From Paenibacillus sp. YN15 (GTDB lineage Bacteria > Bacillota > Bacilli > Paenibacillales > NBRC-103111): a stretch of 64,000 bases of DNA. Shown here piece by piece: positions 16,905-25,624 of the stretch (positions are counted from its first letter, which is position 1; each line of letters opens with the position of its first letter). The translations under genes and the position numbers were made by a program. The notes beneath the pieces are model-generated. The model searched no databases. It saw nothing but the letters and a program-made list of their open reading frames with translations, and was not told the origin of the DNA. The stretch covers positions 124,001 to 188,000 of the forward strand of contig NZ_QMFA01000004.1 of assembly GCF_003285005.1 (NCBI RefSeq). The letters are read 5' to 3'.

Positions 16905-17574
16905 GGCTCTTCACCGCTTTGTAGCCTAAGCCCCGTACCGTTACAATTTCGAATTCCTGGGTATTTTTGAAACGCTCCCGGAGCCGGTTGATATGCACAT
17001 CCACTGTACGGGCCTCCGTCTCCGAATCCATGCCCCAGATTTCATCCATTAACTGATGCCGGGTAAAAATCTTGTTGGGATACGCCAGCAGCTTGTACAA
17101 AAGCTGGAATTCCTTCTGGGGAAGCGTGGCGCTTTGGCCGTTGACCGTAACAGTCAGGGAATCGCAGTCCAGCACCAGGCCGCCTACGGCAAGCTTCCGT
17201 TCGCTGGCGATTTGCGCCCGGCGCAGCAGCGCGCCTACACGCAGAATCATTTCATTAATGTCGATGGGCTTGACCATATAATCGTCGGTGCCAGCCAGAT
17301 AGCCTGTCTGCTTATCCCTGAAGCTGTCCTTGGCGGTAACGGTCAGAACCGGCATATTGTACCCCGCCTCCCGGAGCCTTCGGATCAGTTCAAATCCGTC
17401 CAAGTTGGGCATCATAATATCCGATATGATCAAATCAATGTGCTGCTGATCCAGCATATCCAATGCCTCCTGGCCGTTCCCCGCCATCACCGGCTCATAC
17501 CCGTGTTTGGCCAGAACGGTGCACATCAGCTGGCGCAGCTTCTCGTTATCTTCCACAACCAGAATACGGATCAT
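16897..17574 (-). CDS. OmpR-family response regulator
   Basis: The 225-residue protein has a receiver domain (about 1-115) with acidic pocket 'VVEDN', phosphoacceptor Asp52 ('LIISDIMMP') and conserved Lys in 'YMVKPID', followed by a winged-helix effector domain (about 125-222; 'RHQLMDEIWGMDSETEARTVDVHINRLRERF' region). It is the first gene of the operon with the kinase. It probably activates the divergent transporter through the direct repeats at 17695-17713. Confidence 0.95.
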   Translation of the reverse strand: MIRILVVEDNEKLRQLMCTVLAKHGYEPVMAGNGQEALDMLDQQHIDLIISDIMMPNLDGFELIRRLREAGYNMPVLTVTAKDSFRDKQTGYLAGTDDYMVKPIDINEMILRVGALLRRAQIASERKLAVGGLVLDCDSLTVTVNGQSATLPQKEFQLLYKLLAYPNKIFTRHQLMDEIWGMDSETEARTVDVHINRLRERFKNTQEFEIVTVRGLGYKAVKSHD

Positions 17575-17694
17575 GTTCTCACCTGCTTTATCAGTTATCC
17601 GTCCGCCGCGTCAGCTTGAACGGGGCGCCTGTTCATTATACAGCATCAATGTTAACCCAACATGAACCAAGAGGGAGTTTTCCCCTGCTTCAAG

Positions 17695-17713
17695 CAGTTG
17701 ATGTTCAGTTGAT
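17695..17713 (+). promoter_or_regulatory. Direct repeat, candidate response-regulator binding site
   Basis: CAGTTGAT occurs twice (17695-17702 and 17706-17713), 11 bases apart start to start, the spacing used by OmpR-family dimers on one DNA face. A weak -10-like CATAAC lies at 17727-17732, so the repeats would cover the -35 region of the divergent ABC gene as activator sites do. Confidence 0.5.
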
Positions 17714-17773
17714 CTTGCCGTGGTAGCATAACATGCATAAGCGTTACTTAGAGACACGAGAGAGGATGAGACC

Positions 17774-20170
17774 ATGCTGCAGCTAAAGAATATTTCCAAA
17801 AGCTACACCACCGGAACCTTTACCCAAACGGCCCTGAACAATATCAGCTTAAGCTTCCGCAAAAATGAGTTTGTCGCCATTCTGGGCCCCAGCGGCTCCG
17901 GCAAAACCACCTGTCTGAACCTGATCGGCGGCCTGGATCAATATGACAGCGGCGATCTGATTATCAACGGCGCCTCCACCAAGTCCTTCAAGGACAGCGA
18001 TTGGGACGCTTACCGCAATAATAGCGTGGGCTTTATCTTCCAAAGCTATAACCTGATTTCCCATCTGAGCATCACGGATAATGTGGAAATGGGCATGACC
18101 CTAAGCGGTGTCAGCAACCAGGCCAAACGCCAAAAAGCGGTGGAGGTGCTGGAAAAGGTCGGCCTGAAGGACCATATGCACAAAAAGCCGGGCCAGCTGT
18201 CAGGCGGCCAAATGCAGCGGGTGGCCATTGCCCGGGCTTTGGCTAATGATCCGGACATCATTCTTGCGGACGAGCCTACCGGCGCCCTCGACACCACAAC
18301 CAGCGGACAAATTATGGATCTGATCAAGGAAATCGCCAAGGACAAGCTGGTGATTATGGTCACTCACAATCCGGAGCTGGCTGAAGCGTACGCCGACCGG
18401 ATCGTCCAGTTTAAGGACGGCCAGGTGATCTCCGACAGCAATCCCGCGGCAGAGCTGCAAGCCGAGAGCCATTACCAGCTCAAAAAAACCGCCATGAGCT
18501 ACTGGACGGCCCTCAACCTGTCCGGGCGGAATATCTCCACGAAGAAGTGGAGAACCGGGCTGACTGCTTTTGCCTCCAGCATCGGCATTATCGGAATTGC
18601 GTTGATTTTATCCCTGTCCAACGGGTTTGACAAGCAGATCAAAAGCTATGAATCTGGGGCGCTGTCCAATTTCCCCGTCACCATCAGCCAGATGGCGGCC
18701 AATCTGGAGCTGGCCATGCAGCCCGAAGCCCATACGGCAGACCGGGACAAACGGACGGCCTTCACCAAGGCCCCGGAGATTTATCCGTTTGATCCCACGG
18801 CAAACACCATTTTGCACACCAACATCATCACGGCGGATTATCTCAGCTATTTGGACAAAATCGATCCTTCCCTGCTGGATGGAGTCTCCTATAGCCGCAA
18901 GGTTAACATGAACATTCTGAGAAGCGACGGCCAAACGGCTGTCCCCGTCAATACCTCCAAAGCCAACTTTATGTCCTTCCCCAGCAAAACGGCCAGCTTC
19001 AGCAGCGCCTATCTGGAGTCATATTATGACCTGTTGGAAGGCAGCTTCCCGGCAAAGCCCACAGACCTGGTGATGGTGGTGGATGAATACAACCGGATGA
19101 ATGTGACGGTGCTGGATGCCTTGGGCATGGACTATAAGGCGGAGAATATTGCTTTTGACCAGATTATCGGCAAAAAGTTCAAGCTGATCTACAATGAAGA
19201 TTATTATGTGAAATCGGGGGAGTTGTTCCGCATCAACGGCGACGCCTCCAATTTAAGCAACCTGTACAACAGCGGCAACGCGGTGGAGCTGACCATCTCC
19301 GGCATCATCCGGAAGCAGCAGGATTCCCCCATGTCCACCATGTCCGCGGGCATCGCCTATTCCGATGTATTGGCCCAGGACTTCATTACCCACGCCCAAT
19401 CCTCGGCCATTGTGAAGGCCCAGGAGGCCAATGACAAGGTCAATGTTTATTCCGGCAAGGTCTTCGCCGGGGTTCCCGGGATCAACTTCGGTGCAGGCGG
19501 CGGCATGGCCATGGGACCGGGGGCAGGAATGGGAGCAGGCACACTCACCGACCCTCTTGACGCGACAAGCAAGGAAGATGCCCTTGCTGCATTGGGAGCC
19601 GTCGCTATCCCCGCCTCCATCTCCTTGTATCCCAAGGATTTTGGCGCGAAAGAAGCCATTGTGGATTATCTGGATCAATGGAACACCGGCAAGGCTGCGG
19701 AGGACATGATTGTCTATACCGACCTGGCCGCCATGGTTACCAGCCTCTCCAGCGGCATCATGAACGGAATTACCCTGGTGTTGGTGGCCTTTGCCTCCAT
19801 TTCCCTGGTGGTATCCCTGATTATGATCGGCATTATCACCTATATTTCCGTGCTGGAGCGGACCAAGGAAATCGGCGTCCTTCGTGCTCTGGGAGCCCGG
19901 AAGAAGGATATTACCCGGGTGTTCAACGCGGAGACCACCATTATCGGCACCCTTTCGGGATTGCTCGGCATCGGCATCGCCTACCTGCTGACCATTCCCA
20001 CCAATATTATCATCAAAAATATGACCGACCTGTCCAACGTAGCCCAGTTGAATCCCACACACGCCCTGCTGCTGATTATCCTGAGCGTAGGCCTGACCAT
20101 TCTGGGCGGCTTCATCCCCGCCAAGTTCGCGGCGAAGAAGGACCCGGTTGTGGCGCTGCGGAGCGAGTAA
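17774..20170 (+). CDS. Fused ATPase-permease ABC transporter (MacB/FtsX type)
   Basis: The 798-residue protein has an N-terminal ATPase (about 1-225; Walker A 'GPSGSGKTT' near 38-46, signature '[16 protein letters not shown]', Walker B '[13 protein letters not shown]') joined to an FtsX-type permease: one helix near 270, a large extracytoplasmic domain (about 300-660, with a Gly/Met-rich loop '[18 protein letters not shown]') and three C-terminal helices ending '[20 protein letters not shown]...DPVVALRSE'. MacB-type transporters move peptides or lipoproteins by coupling ATP use to the external domain. The start ATG at 17774 has GAGG at 8 bases. Divergence from an intramembrane-sensing kinase pair suggests envelope defence or peptide export. 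The fused arrangement differs from the separate BceA/BceB pair. Confidence 0.92.
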   Translation: MLQLKNISKSYTTGTFTQTALNNISLSFRKNEFVAILGPSGSGKTTCLNLIGGLDQYDSGDLIINGASTKSFKDSDWDAYRNNSVGFIFQSYNLISHLSITDNVEMGMTLSGVSNQAKRQKAVEVLEKVGLKDHMHKKPGQLSGGQMQRVAIARALANDPDIILADEPTGALDTTTSGQIMDLIKEIAKDKLVIMVTHNPELAEAYADRIVQFKDGQVISDSNPAAELQAESHYQLKKTAMSYWTALNLSGRNISTKKWRTGLTAFASSIGIIGIALILSLSNGFDKQIKSYESGALSNFPVTISQMAANLELAMQPEAHTADRDKRTAFTKAPEIYPFDPTANTILHTNIITADYLSYLDKIDPSLLDGVSYSRKVNMNILRSDGQTAVPVNTSKANFMSFPSKTASFSSAYLESYYDLLEGSFPAKPTDLVMVVDEYNRMNVTVLDALGMDYKAENIAFDQIIGKKFKLIYNEDYYVKSGELFRINGDASNLSNLYNSGNAVELTISGIIRKQQDSPMSTMSAGIAYSDVLAQDFITHAQSSAIVKAQEANDKVNVYSGKVFAGVPGINFGAGGGMAMGPGAGMGAGTLTDPLDATSKEDALAALGAVAIPASISLYPKDFGAKEAIVDYLDQWNTGKAAEDMIVYTDLAAMVTSLSSGIMNGITLVLVAFASISLVVSLIMIGIITYISVLERTKEIGVLRALGARKKDITRVFNAETTIIGTLSGLLGIGIAYLLTIPTNIIIKNMTDLSNVAQLNPTHALLLIILSVGLTILGGFIPAKFAAKKDPVVALRSE

Positions 20171-20182
20171 GGCAGCGGTCCT

Positions 20183-20218
20183 CCCGCCTGTTCCCTTTGG
20201 GGAGCGGGCGGTTTTTTG
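20183..20218 (+). terminator. Intrinsic terminator of the fused ABC transporter
   Basis: CCCGCC-GTTCCC pairs with GGGAGC-GGGCGG over a TTTG loop, followed by six T, beginning 13 bases after the stop codon. Confidence 0.88.
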
Positions 20219-20270
20219 TATACGCCCCCCCAGTTCGACTGGGGGTTCCCAAAAGCTTATAGCTATGAAG

Positions 20271-20600
20271 GCACAGCCAACATGTATGCGAAAAACCAAG
20301 TACATCAGGCTCAGATCTGGGGGAACAGCCTCAATGTATGTGAAAAACCGAGTACATTAGGTTCAAATCTGGGGGAACAGCCCCAATGTATGCGAAAAAC
20401 CGAGTACATTGGGCTCAAATCTGAGGGAACAGCCCCAATGTATGCGAAAAACCGAGTACATTGGGCTCAAATCTGGGAGAACAGCCCCAATATATGCGAA
20501 AAAACGAGTACATTGGGCTCAGATCTGGGGGAATAGCCTCAATGTATGCGAAAAACCGAGTACATTGGGCTCAAATCTGGGGGAATAGCCTCAATGTTTG
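20271..20600. repeat. Seven-copy 52-bp tandem repeat, each unit a hairpin
   Basis: The AGCC landmark recurs exactly every 52 bases (GCACAGCC at 20271, GAACAGCC at 20323, 20375, 20427 and 20479, GAATAGCC at 20531 and 20583). In each unit CCAATGTA and TACATTGG flank a 14-base loop with GCGAAAAACCGAG, giving stems of 8-11 pairs. Central copies are most alike, and the first two and the last are diverged or cut short. No U-tract follows the stems, so these are not ordinary terminators. Since 52 is not a multiple of three and no start signals appear, the array is non-coding. It separates the ABC transporter terminator from the structured segment at 20597. Confidence 0.92.
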
Positions 20601-20780
20601 CGAGCCATGAGTCGGCCGAAAAGGGCGGGTAACGTAGCCCTTTGAAGGACCAGCCCGTGAAAGTCCCGCGGTTGGCAGACGTTCACGCCTTCTTAGGCGC
20701 GTGCTAGCGCCATGCCCTTATAGGGCTGATGGAAGCCACCGGTCAAGCCGTGGTTATGACTTGGCGAAGGGAAAGGATAT
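20597..20780 (+). ncRNA. Structured-RNA-like segment, possibly the 5' part of a group II intron
   Basis: The segment begins near TTTGCGAGCCATGAGTCGG at the broken seventh repeat and ends at the marR promoter. Local stems can be read off: AAGGGC/GCCCTT (about 20622-20643), CCAGCC-CG/CG-CGGTTGG around GTGAAAGTC, CGCCT/AGGCG (about 20687-20699), GCCCT/AGGGC (about 20715-20727) and CCA-CGG/CCG-TGG. The order of unpaired GTGAAAGTC, GGCAGACG and GGCGAAGGG resembles domain I of bacterial group II introns as I remember them. No reverse transcriptase frame or domain V is present, so if correct it is a truncated remnant. An unknown ncRNA is the alternative. Confidence 0.4.
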
Positions 20781-20809
20781 TGACTTATTGTACCTTATAG
20801 TACTATACT
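20780..20809 (+). promoter_or_regulatory. marR promoter with overlapping palindromes
   Basis: TTGACT (20780-20785) and TATACT (20804-20809) are 18 bases apart. The perfect palindrome TATAGTACTATA (20796-20807) covers the -10 box, and a second inverted match (ATACTCTATAGTAT) overlaps downstream. This is the arrangement of an autorepressor operator. Confidence 0.7.
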
Positions 20810-20832
20810 CTATAGTATTGAGGTGGTTGAAT

Positions 20833-21282
20833 ATGGAAACCCAAGGAGGCTTTCTGATCTCCCGCATCAAGCATTTGGCGGATCGGGTGTTTGAACGGAT
20901 GCTGAAGGAATGCGGCATTGATGCGTTTAACGGGGCACAGGGGAGAATTTTGTATGTCCTATGGCAGCATGAAGAACTGCCCATCGGCCGGATTGGACAG
21001 TTGACTTCGCTGGCCAAGACAACTCTGACCGGCATGTTGGACCGGATGGAGGAGGCCGGACTGATCCGGCGGATGGCGAATCCGGGCAACCGAAGGCAAA
21101 TTCTCGTCTCGATTACGCCGAAGATGAAGGATTACCGGGACCAATATGAGCAGGTTTCACAAAAAATGAACCGGCTGTTTTATAAGGGCTTCAGCGATGA
21201 GGAAATCGCCCGCTTTGAGGTTAGGCTGAAAGCAATTATCCGCAATCTGGAATCTGAAGGAGACGATTTGGAAAATGGCTAA
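20833..21282 (+). CDS. MarR-family transcriptional regulator
   Basis: The 149-residue protein has the helical dimer ends and winged helix of MarR proteins (recognition region 'SLAKTTLTGMLDRMEEAGLIRRMANPGNRRQILVSITPK', about 65-105). ATG at 20833 is the first start downstream of the promoter; the ribosome site (GAGGTGG) is moderate. It overlaps the flavin reductase gene by 8 bases, so the two are co-translated. Autoregulation through the palindromes at the promoter is likely. The ligand is unknown. Confidence 0.9.
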   Translation: METQGGFLISRIKHLADRVFERMLKECGIDAFNGAQGRILYVLWQHEELPIGRIGQLTSLAKTTLTGMLDRMEEAGLIRRMANPGNRRQILVSITPKMKDYRDQYEQVSQKMNRLFYKGFSDEEIARFEVRLKAIIRNLESEGDDLENG

Positions 21283-21841
21283 AGTATCTGTTCCTTTAAG
21301 CAATCATTTTTGTCCGCAAACCTTGTTTTTATTCGGCACCTACAAGGAGGACGGCACCCCCAACTTCGGCCTCTTCTGCTGGTTCAGCTACTGCTGGGAT
21401 GGAGAGTTAGGCGTTATGGCTTGTATTGGCGGAGAAAAGCTGACCAAAGACCGAATCCGCGCCACCGGAGTATTCTCCGCCAACCTGGTGACGGAGGCCA
21501 TGCTGCCGGTGGCCGATTATCTGGGCGTAACCAGCGGCTACAGCCCGGGCAAGATGGACATTGGTCTGGAGGTGGTCCCTGGCGAAGTTCTGCAGGTGCC
21601 GCTCCTGGCAGATAGCCCCTGGAGCTTCGAGTTGGAGGTGAAGCAGACAATACCGCTGGATGACAGCGATGTTTTCCTGTGCAAAATCCGCAATGTGATG
21701 GCGGATGAGGCGTTGGCCGATAAAAACCGGCCGGTAGAGGAGCGCTTCCGCCTTGCCGCCCCCGCCCTGACCACCCACCAGACATATTTTTCCGCGGGCA
21801 ATCCGCTGGGAGTTTGGGGGCAGTGGGAGAAGCTGAAGTAA
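21275..21841 (+). CDS. Flavin reductase-like (split beta-barrel FMN-binding) protein
   Basis: The 188-residue protein matches the flavin reductase/FMN-binding split-barrel family: 'LFLFGTYKEDGTPNFGLFCWFSY' (first strands) and 'GEKLTKDRIRATGVFSANLVTE' (FMN phosphate loop and following helix). Such proteins bind FMN and reduce flavins or serve partner oxygenases. It is translationally coupled to marR, suggesting induction by a small toxic or redox-active molecule. No monooxygenase gene is adjacent. Confidence 0.85.
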   Translation: MAKVSVPLSNHFCPQTLFLFGTYKEDGTPNFGLFCWFSYCWDGELGVMACIGGEKLTKDRIRATGVFSANLVTEAMLPVADYLGVTSGYSPGKMDIGLEVVPGEVLQVPLLADSPWSFELEVKQTIPLDDSDVFLCKIRNVMADEALADKNRPVEERFRLAAPALTTHQTYFSAGNPLGVWGQWEKLK

Positions 21842-21895
21842 CATCGGCTGGGCCTGATTCTCGCCCGCGGCTGGTGCAGCCTCCTAAATCAGCGC

Positions 21896-21928
21896 AAAAA
21901 GAGCAGACATCGGCGTCTGCTCTTTTTT
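21896..21928. terminator. Bidirectional intrinsic terminator
   Basis: AAAAAGAGCAGAC (21896-21908) pairs with GTCTGCTCTTTTTT (21915-21928) around ATCGGC. It serves the marR/flavin reductase operon and the convergent ABC exporter operon. Confidence 0.92.
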
Positions 21929-21953
21929 GTGCCGCGTATAGGAGGAGACAGCC

Positions 21954-23843
21954 TCAGCCCGTCTCCAGCTGGCCGAAGGAGCTGGCGTACATCCGGCTGT
22001 ACGGGCCTTGGTCGCGCAGGAGTTCCTCGTGACTGCCGCGCTCCACAATTTCGCCATTTTCGATGACCATGATGGTATCCGCGTCCCGGATCGTGTTCAG
22101 CCGGTGGGCGATCACGAAGCTGGTGCGCCCCTTCATCAGCTTGAGCAGCGCATCCTGGATATGCAGCTCCGTCCGGGTATCGATGCTGCTGGTGGCCTCA
22201 TCCAGAATCAGGATGGAGGGCTTCGCCAGCATTACCCGGGCAATCGCCAGCAGCTGCCGCTGGCCCTGGCTCAGGTTGCTGCCGTTTTCCGCCAGCTCGC
22301 TCTCGTAGCCAAGCGGCATCAGGCGGATGAAGGCATCGGCATTGGCCAGCCGCGCCGCCTCCATCATCTCCTCGTCCGTAGCGTCCGGACGGCCGTACTT
22401 GATATTCTCGCGGACGGTGCCTGCGAACAAGTACGTATCCTGCAGCACGATGCCGAAGCCGGAGCGCAGGCTGTCCCGGGTATAGGTGCGGATATCCCGG
22501 CCGTCAATCCGGATCACTCCCGAGGTAGTGTCATAAAAGCGGGTCAGCAGGTTGACGATGGTCGTTTTGCCCGCACCTGTTGGCCCCACCAGGGCGACGC
22601 TGCTTCCGGCAGGCGCCTCAAAGCTGACCTCCTTGAGAATGGGGGCATCCGGCCGGTAGCCGAAGCTCACCTTCTCGAAAAGCACATGCCCGCTTGACGC
22701 CCGCGACGTCAGATCCATAACCTTCGCACCCGGAGCGTCATCCGGCTCCTCCCCCTCATCCAGCACCTCGAAGGCCCGCTCCGCTCCGGCGATGCCGGAC
22801 TGCAGCATATTATACACGTTGGCCATTTCGTTCAGCGGCCGGACGAATTGCCGGGAGTAGCCGATGAAGCTGGCGATGACGCCTACCGTGATACTGCCCC
22901 GCAGTGCCAGCAGCCCGCCCACCACCGCTACGGTGACAAACCCCAGGTTGTTGATGACGTTCAACAGCGGCATTAGAAAACCGGTGGAAATTTGCGCCTT
23001 CAATCCCACCCGGTAGAGCCTGCCGTTCACTTCGTCGAACTCCTGGATGGTCCGCTCCTCCCGGTTAAAGGCCTTGACCACCTGAAGGCCCGAAATAGTC
23101 TCCTCCATCAAACCGTTCAGCCTGCCCAGCTCCGCCTGCTGGGCCTTGTACAGCGGCCCGGTGCGGCGGGTAATGCTTTTGGCCAGGAAATAAACCAACG
23201 GTACAGTAATGAGAGTAGCCAGAGTCAGCAAGGGACTGAGCCACAGCATCATGAACAATGATCCGGCAATGGTCAGCACTCCCGCCATCAGCTGAGTGGT
23301 GGTCTGGGACACAGTCTGGCTCACCTGGTCGATGTCATTGGACAGGCGGCTCATCACTTCCCCATGGGGCCGGGAATCAAAAAAAGCCAGCGGCAGCTTT
23401 TGCAGCTTGCCAAACATGGTTCGCCGCAGGCTGGCCGTTACCCGCTGGGCTAATCCGGCCATCAGCCAGCTTTGCAGCAGTGTCAGACACGCATCGGCCA
23501 GATACGCCGTCCCCAAGGCCAACAGCGCCATCTCCAGCACCCGGAATTCCACATTCCCGGCGCCTCCGCCCATGGCATTGACAGCTACGCCCAAGAGATA
23601 AGGGCCTGCCAGACCAAGCAAGGAGCTGGCCAGCAGAAAACAAAGAATCAGGAGCAAGAGCTTCCGCTCCCGGCCTAGAAAGCTCCACAGCCTGCGGAGG
23701 GTTCCGCGGAACTGCTTCGGCTTCACCTTGGGCCCGTGCATCCGGGAAGCTCCCCCCGGTCTGGAGCCGGGAGCGGGAACGGATGTGGCGTCAAAGCGCA
23801 GACGGTCGCCGCCGGCCGGCGCTCCGTTATTCTCCTTGGACAT
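21954..23843 (-). CDS. Heterodimeric ABC exporter subunit (YfiC type)
   Basis: The 629-residue half-transporter has six transmembrane helices (about 60-350) followed by an ATPase with Walker A 'GPTGAGKTT', Walker B 'ILILDEATSSIDT' carrying the catalytic Glu, and signature 'NLSQGQRQLLAIARVM'. ATG at 23843 has GGAGG upstream and is preferred to the longer frame start at 23972, which would run far into the neighbour. It overlaps the upstream subunit by 17 bases, as usual for exporters needing equal amounts of both halves. The partner lacks the catalytic Glu at the same place. Confidence 0.93.
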   Translation of the reverse strand: MSKENNGAPAGGDRLRFDATSVPAPGSRPGGASRMHGPKVKPKQFRGTLRRLWSFLGRERKLLLLILCFLLASSLLGLAGPYLLGVAVNAMGGGAGNVEFRVLEMALLALGTAYLADACLTLLQSWLMAGLAQRVTASLRRTMFGKLQKLPLAFFDSRPHGEVMSRLSNDIDQVSQTVSQTTTQLMAGVLTIAGSLFMMLWLSPLLTLATLITVPLVYFLAKSITRRTGPLYKAQQAELGRLNGLMEETISGLQVVKAFNREERTIQEFDEVNGRLYRVGLKAQISTGFLMPLLNVINNLGFVTVAVVGGLLALRGSITVGVIASFIGYSRQFVRPLNEMANVYNMLQSGIAGAERAFEVLDEGEEPDDAPGAKVMDLTSRASSGHVLFEKVSFGYRPDAPILKEVSFEAPAGSSVALVGPTGAGKTTIVNLLTRFYDTTSGVIRIDGRDIRTYTRDSLRSGFGIVLQDTYLFAGTVRENIKYGRPDATDEEMMEAARLANADAFIRLMPLGYESELAENGSNLSQGQRQLLAIARVMLAKPSILILDEATSSIDTRTELHIQDALLKLMKGRTSFVIAHRLNTIRDADTIMVIENGEIVERGSHEELLRDQGPYSRMYASSFGQLETG

Positions 23844-25581
23844 GGGGAATCGCCTCCTTTCCGGTTTGCGATGCGTAGATTTCCCGGTACACCCGGCAGC
23901 CTGCCAGAAGCTCGCTATGAGTGCCCAGCCCGGCAATCTCCCCGTGCTCCAGCACCAGAATCCGGTCCGCATCCATCACCGAGGTAATCCGCTGGGCGAT
24001 CAAGAGGCAGGTCATCCCCCGGGTCTCCCGGCGCAGGGCCTCCTTGATCCGGGCTTCGGTAATCACGTCCACGGCGCTGGTGCTGTCGTCCAGAATCAGG
24101 ATGTCGGGCCTGCGGATCAATCCCCGGGCAATGGAAATCCGCTGCTTTTGGCCGCCGGACAGATTAACGCCCTTCTGCCCGATCAGGGTATCGTACCCTT
24201 CCGGGAAGGCGGCCACAAAATCATGGGCGCCGGCAATTCTTGCGGCAGCCTCCACCTCCGCCTTCGTCGCCTGCTCCTTGCCCCAGCGGATATTATCCCT
24301 GATGGAGCCGGAGAAGAGCACCGACTTCTGCGGAACCACCGCAATCCGCTCCCGCAGAGCGGTCGGGTCCATGCTGCGCACATCCTGCCCGTTCACCAGC
24401 ACGATGCCGGAATCCACGTCATAGAAGCGGGGAATCAGGTTCACCAGCGTGCTTTTGCCTGAGCCGGTGGAGCCGATAATGCCCACCGTTTGCCCCGGTT
24501 CGCAGACCAGGTTGATCCCGTTCAGCACCGGTTTTCCCCTGACGGGGCCGGTGGAGCCATAGGTAAAGGTCACATTGCGGAATTCAATGCGGCCCTTCAC
24601 TTCCGGCTGCCGAATAGCGGGTTCGCTCCAGGTCATGGCGCTGTCATCGGCAAACACCTCGCTAATCCGCTGGGAGGAGGCCCGGGCCCGCACAAACATC
24701 ATCAGCACCATGGAGATCATCATCAATGAGAACAAAATCTGCGTCATGTAGTTTGCAAAAGCCACAATATGCCCTACCTGCATATCTCCGCTGTCCACCC
24801 GCAGGCCGCCGTACCACAGCACAGCGAGAATACCTGCGTTCACCGTCAGCGTTACCGCCGGGTTAAAGGCGGCCATGGCCCGCATCACTTTAATGGAGCG
24901 GGTCTGGTACTCCAGATTGGCCGTTTCCATTTTATCCGTTTCATAGCTGAAGCGGTTGAAGGCTTTCACTACGCGGACCCCGGACAGATATTCCCGCAGC
25001 ACCAGATTCATCCGGTCCATGGCCTTTTGCACCTTCAGGTAGCGGGGCAGGCCAATGCGCATATTAATCATAATCAATACGCCGACCAGCGGCACAACGA
25101 TCAACAAAATGACGGACAGCCGCGGATTCAGCCGGATGGCCATGATCAGACTGCCGATGCAGGTCAGGGGCGCTTTGACAAAAATACGCATGAGGCCATT
25201 GGTAAAATTCTGCACCTGGGTCACATCATTGGTCAGTCTGGTGAGCAGCGACGCCCGGTCAAACCGGTCCATGCTGTCGAAGGTCAGGGACTGGATCTTG
25301 CGGAACAAATCGGAGCGGAGCTCCGTGCCGAAGGCCTGGGAAACCCGGCTGGCCATCACATTGCGGGTACAGGCCGCCAAGGCTCCAACCGCCGTAATGC
25401 CCAGCATCAGACCGCCCAGCAGCCAAACCGTCTCCATCCGCTCCAACGCAATGCCCTCGTCGATGACCCGGGACAGAATCGTCGGCAGGAGCAGGTCGCA
25501 TAGCGCCTCCACCGTCAGAAAAAAAACAGCGATGGCAAACCATCTGCCGTATTTCCGAATATATTTGGTCAGATAAGACAT
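23827..25581 (-). CDS. Heterodimeric ABC exporter subunit (YfiB type)
   Basis: The 584-residue protein has six transmembrane helices (about 15-310) and an ATPase with Walker A 'GSTGSGKST', signature 'NLSGGQKQRISIARGL' and Walker B 'ILILDDSTSAVDV', where Asp replaces the catalytic Glu (degenerate site, normal for one half of heterodimeric exporters). Together with the downstream subunit it should expel lipophilic drugs or peptides. It follows the IF3-like gene by 43 bases. Confidence 0.93.
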   Translation of the reverse strand: MSYLTKYIRKYGRWFAIAVFFLTVEALCDLLLPTILSRVIDEGIALERMETVWLLGGLMLGITAVGALAACTRNVMASRVSQAFGTELRSDLFRKIQSLTFDSMDRFDRASLLTRLTNDVTQVQNFTNGLMRIFVKAPLTCIGSLIMAIRLNPRLSVILLIVVPLVGVLIMINMRIGLPRYLKVQKAMDRMNLVLREYLSGVRVVKAFNRFSYETDKMETANLEYQTRSIKVMRAMAAFNPAVTLTVNAGILAVLWYGGLRVDSGDMQVGHIVAFANYMTQILFSLMMISMVLMMFVRARASSQRISEVFADDSAMTWSEPAIRQPEVKGRIEFRNVTFTYGSTGPVRGKPVLNGINLVCEPGQTVGIIGSTGSGKSTLVNLIPRFYDVDSGIVLVNGQDVRSMDPTALRERIAVVPQKSVLFSGSIRDNIRWGKEQATKAEVEAAARIAGAHDFVAAFPEGYDTLIGQKGVNLSGGQKQRISIARGLIRRPDILILDDSTSAVDVITEARIKEALRRETRGMTCLLIAQRITSVMDADRILVLEHGEIAGLGTHSELLAGCRVYREIYASQTGKEAIPHVQGE

Positions 25582-25624
25582 GCTGTTATGACTCCTTTCA
25601 AGCGCAGTCCGGAATACTCCGCCC

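Noticed and set aside
20216-20536. Reading frame through the 52-bp repeats
   Set aside because: The period is not a multiple of three, so successive units are read in different frames; there is no ribosome site.
20271-20600. CRISPR array
   Set aside because: The units are continuous 52-base near-copies with no unique spacers, and no cas genes are nearby.
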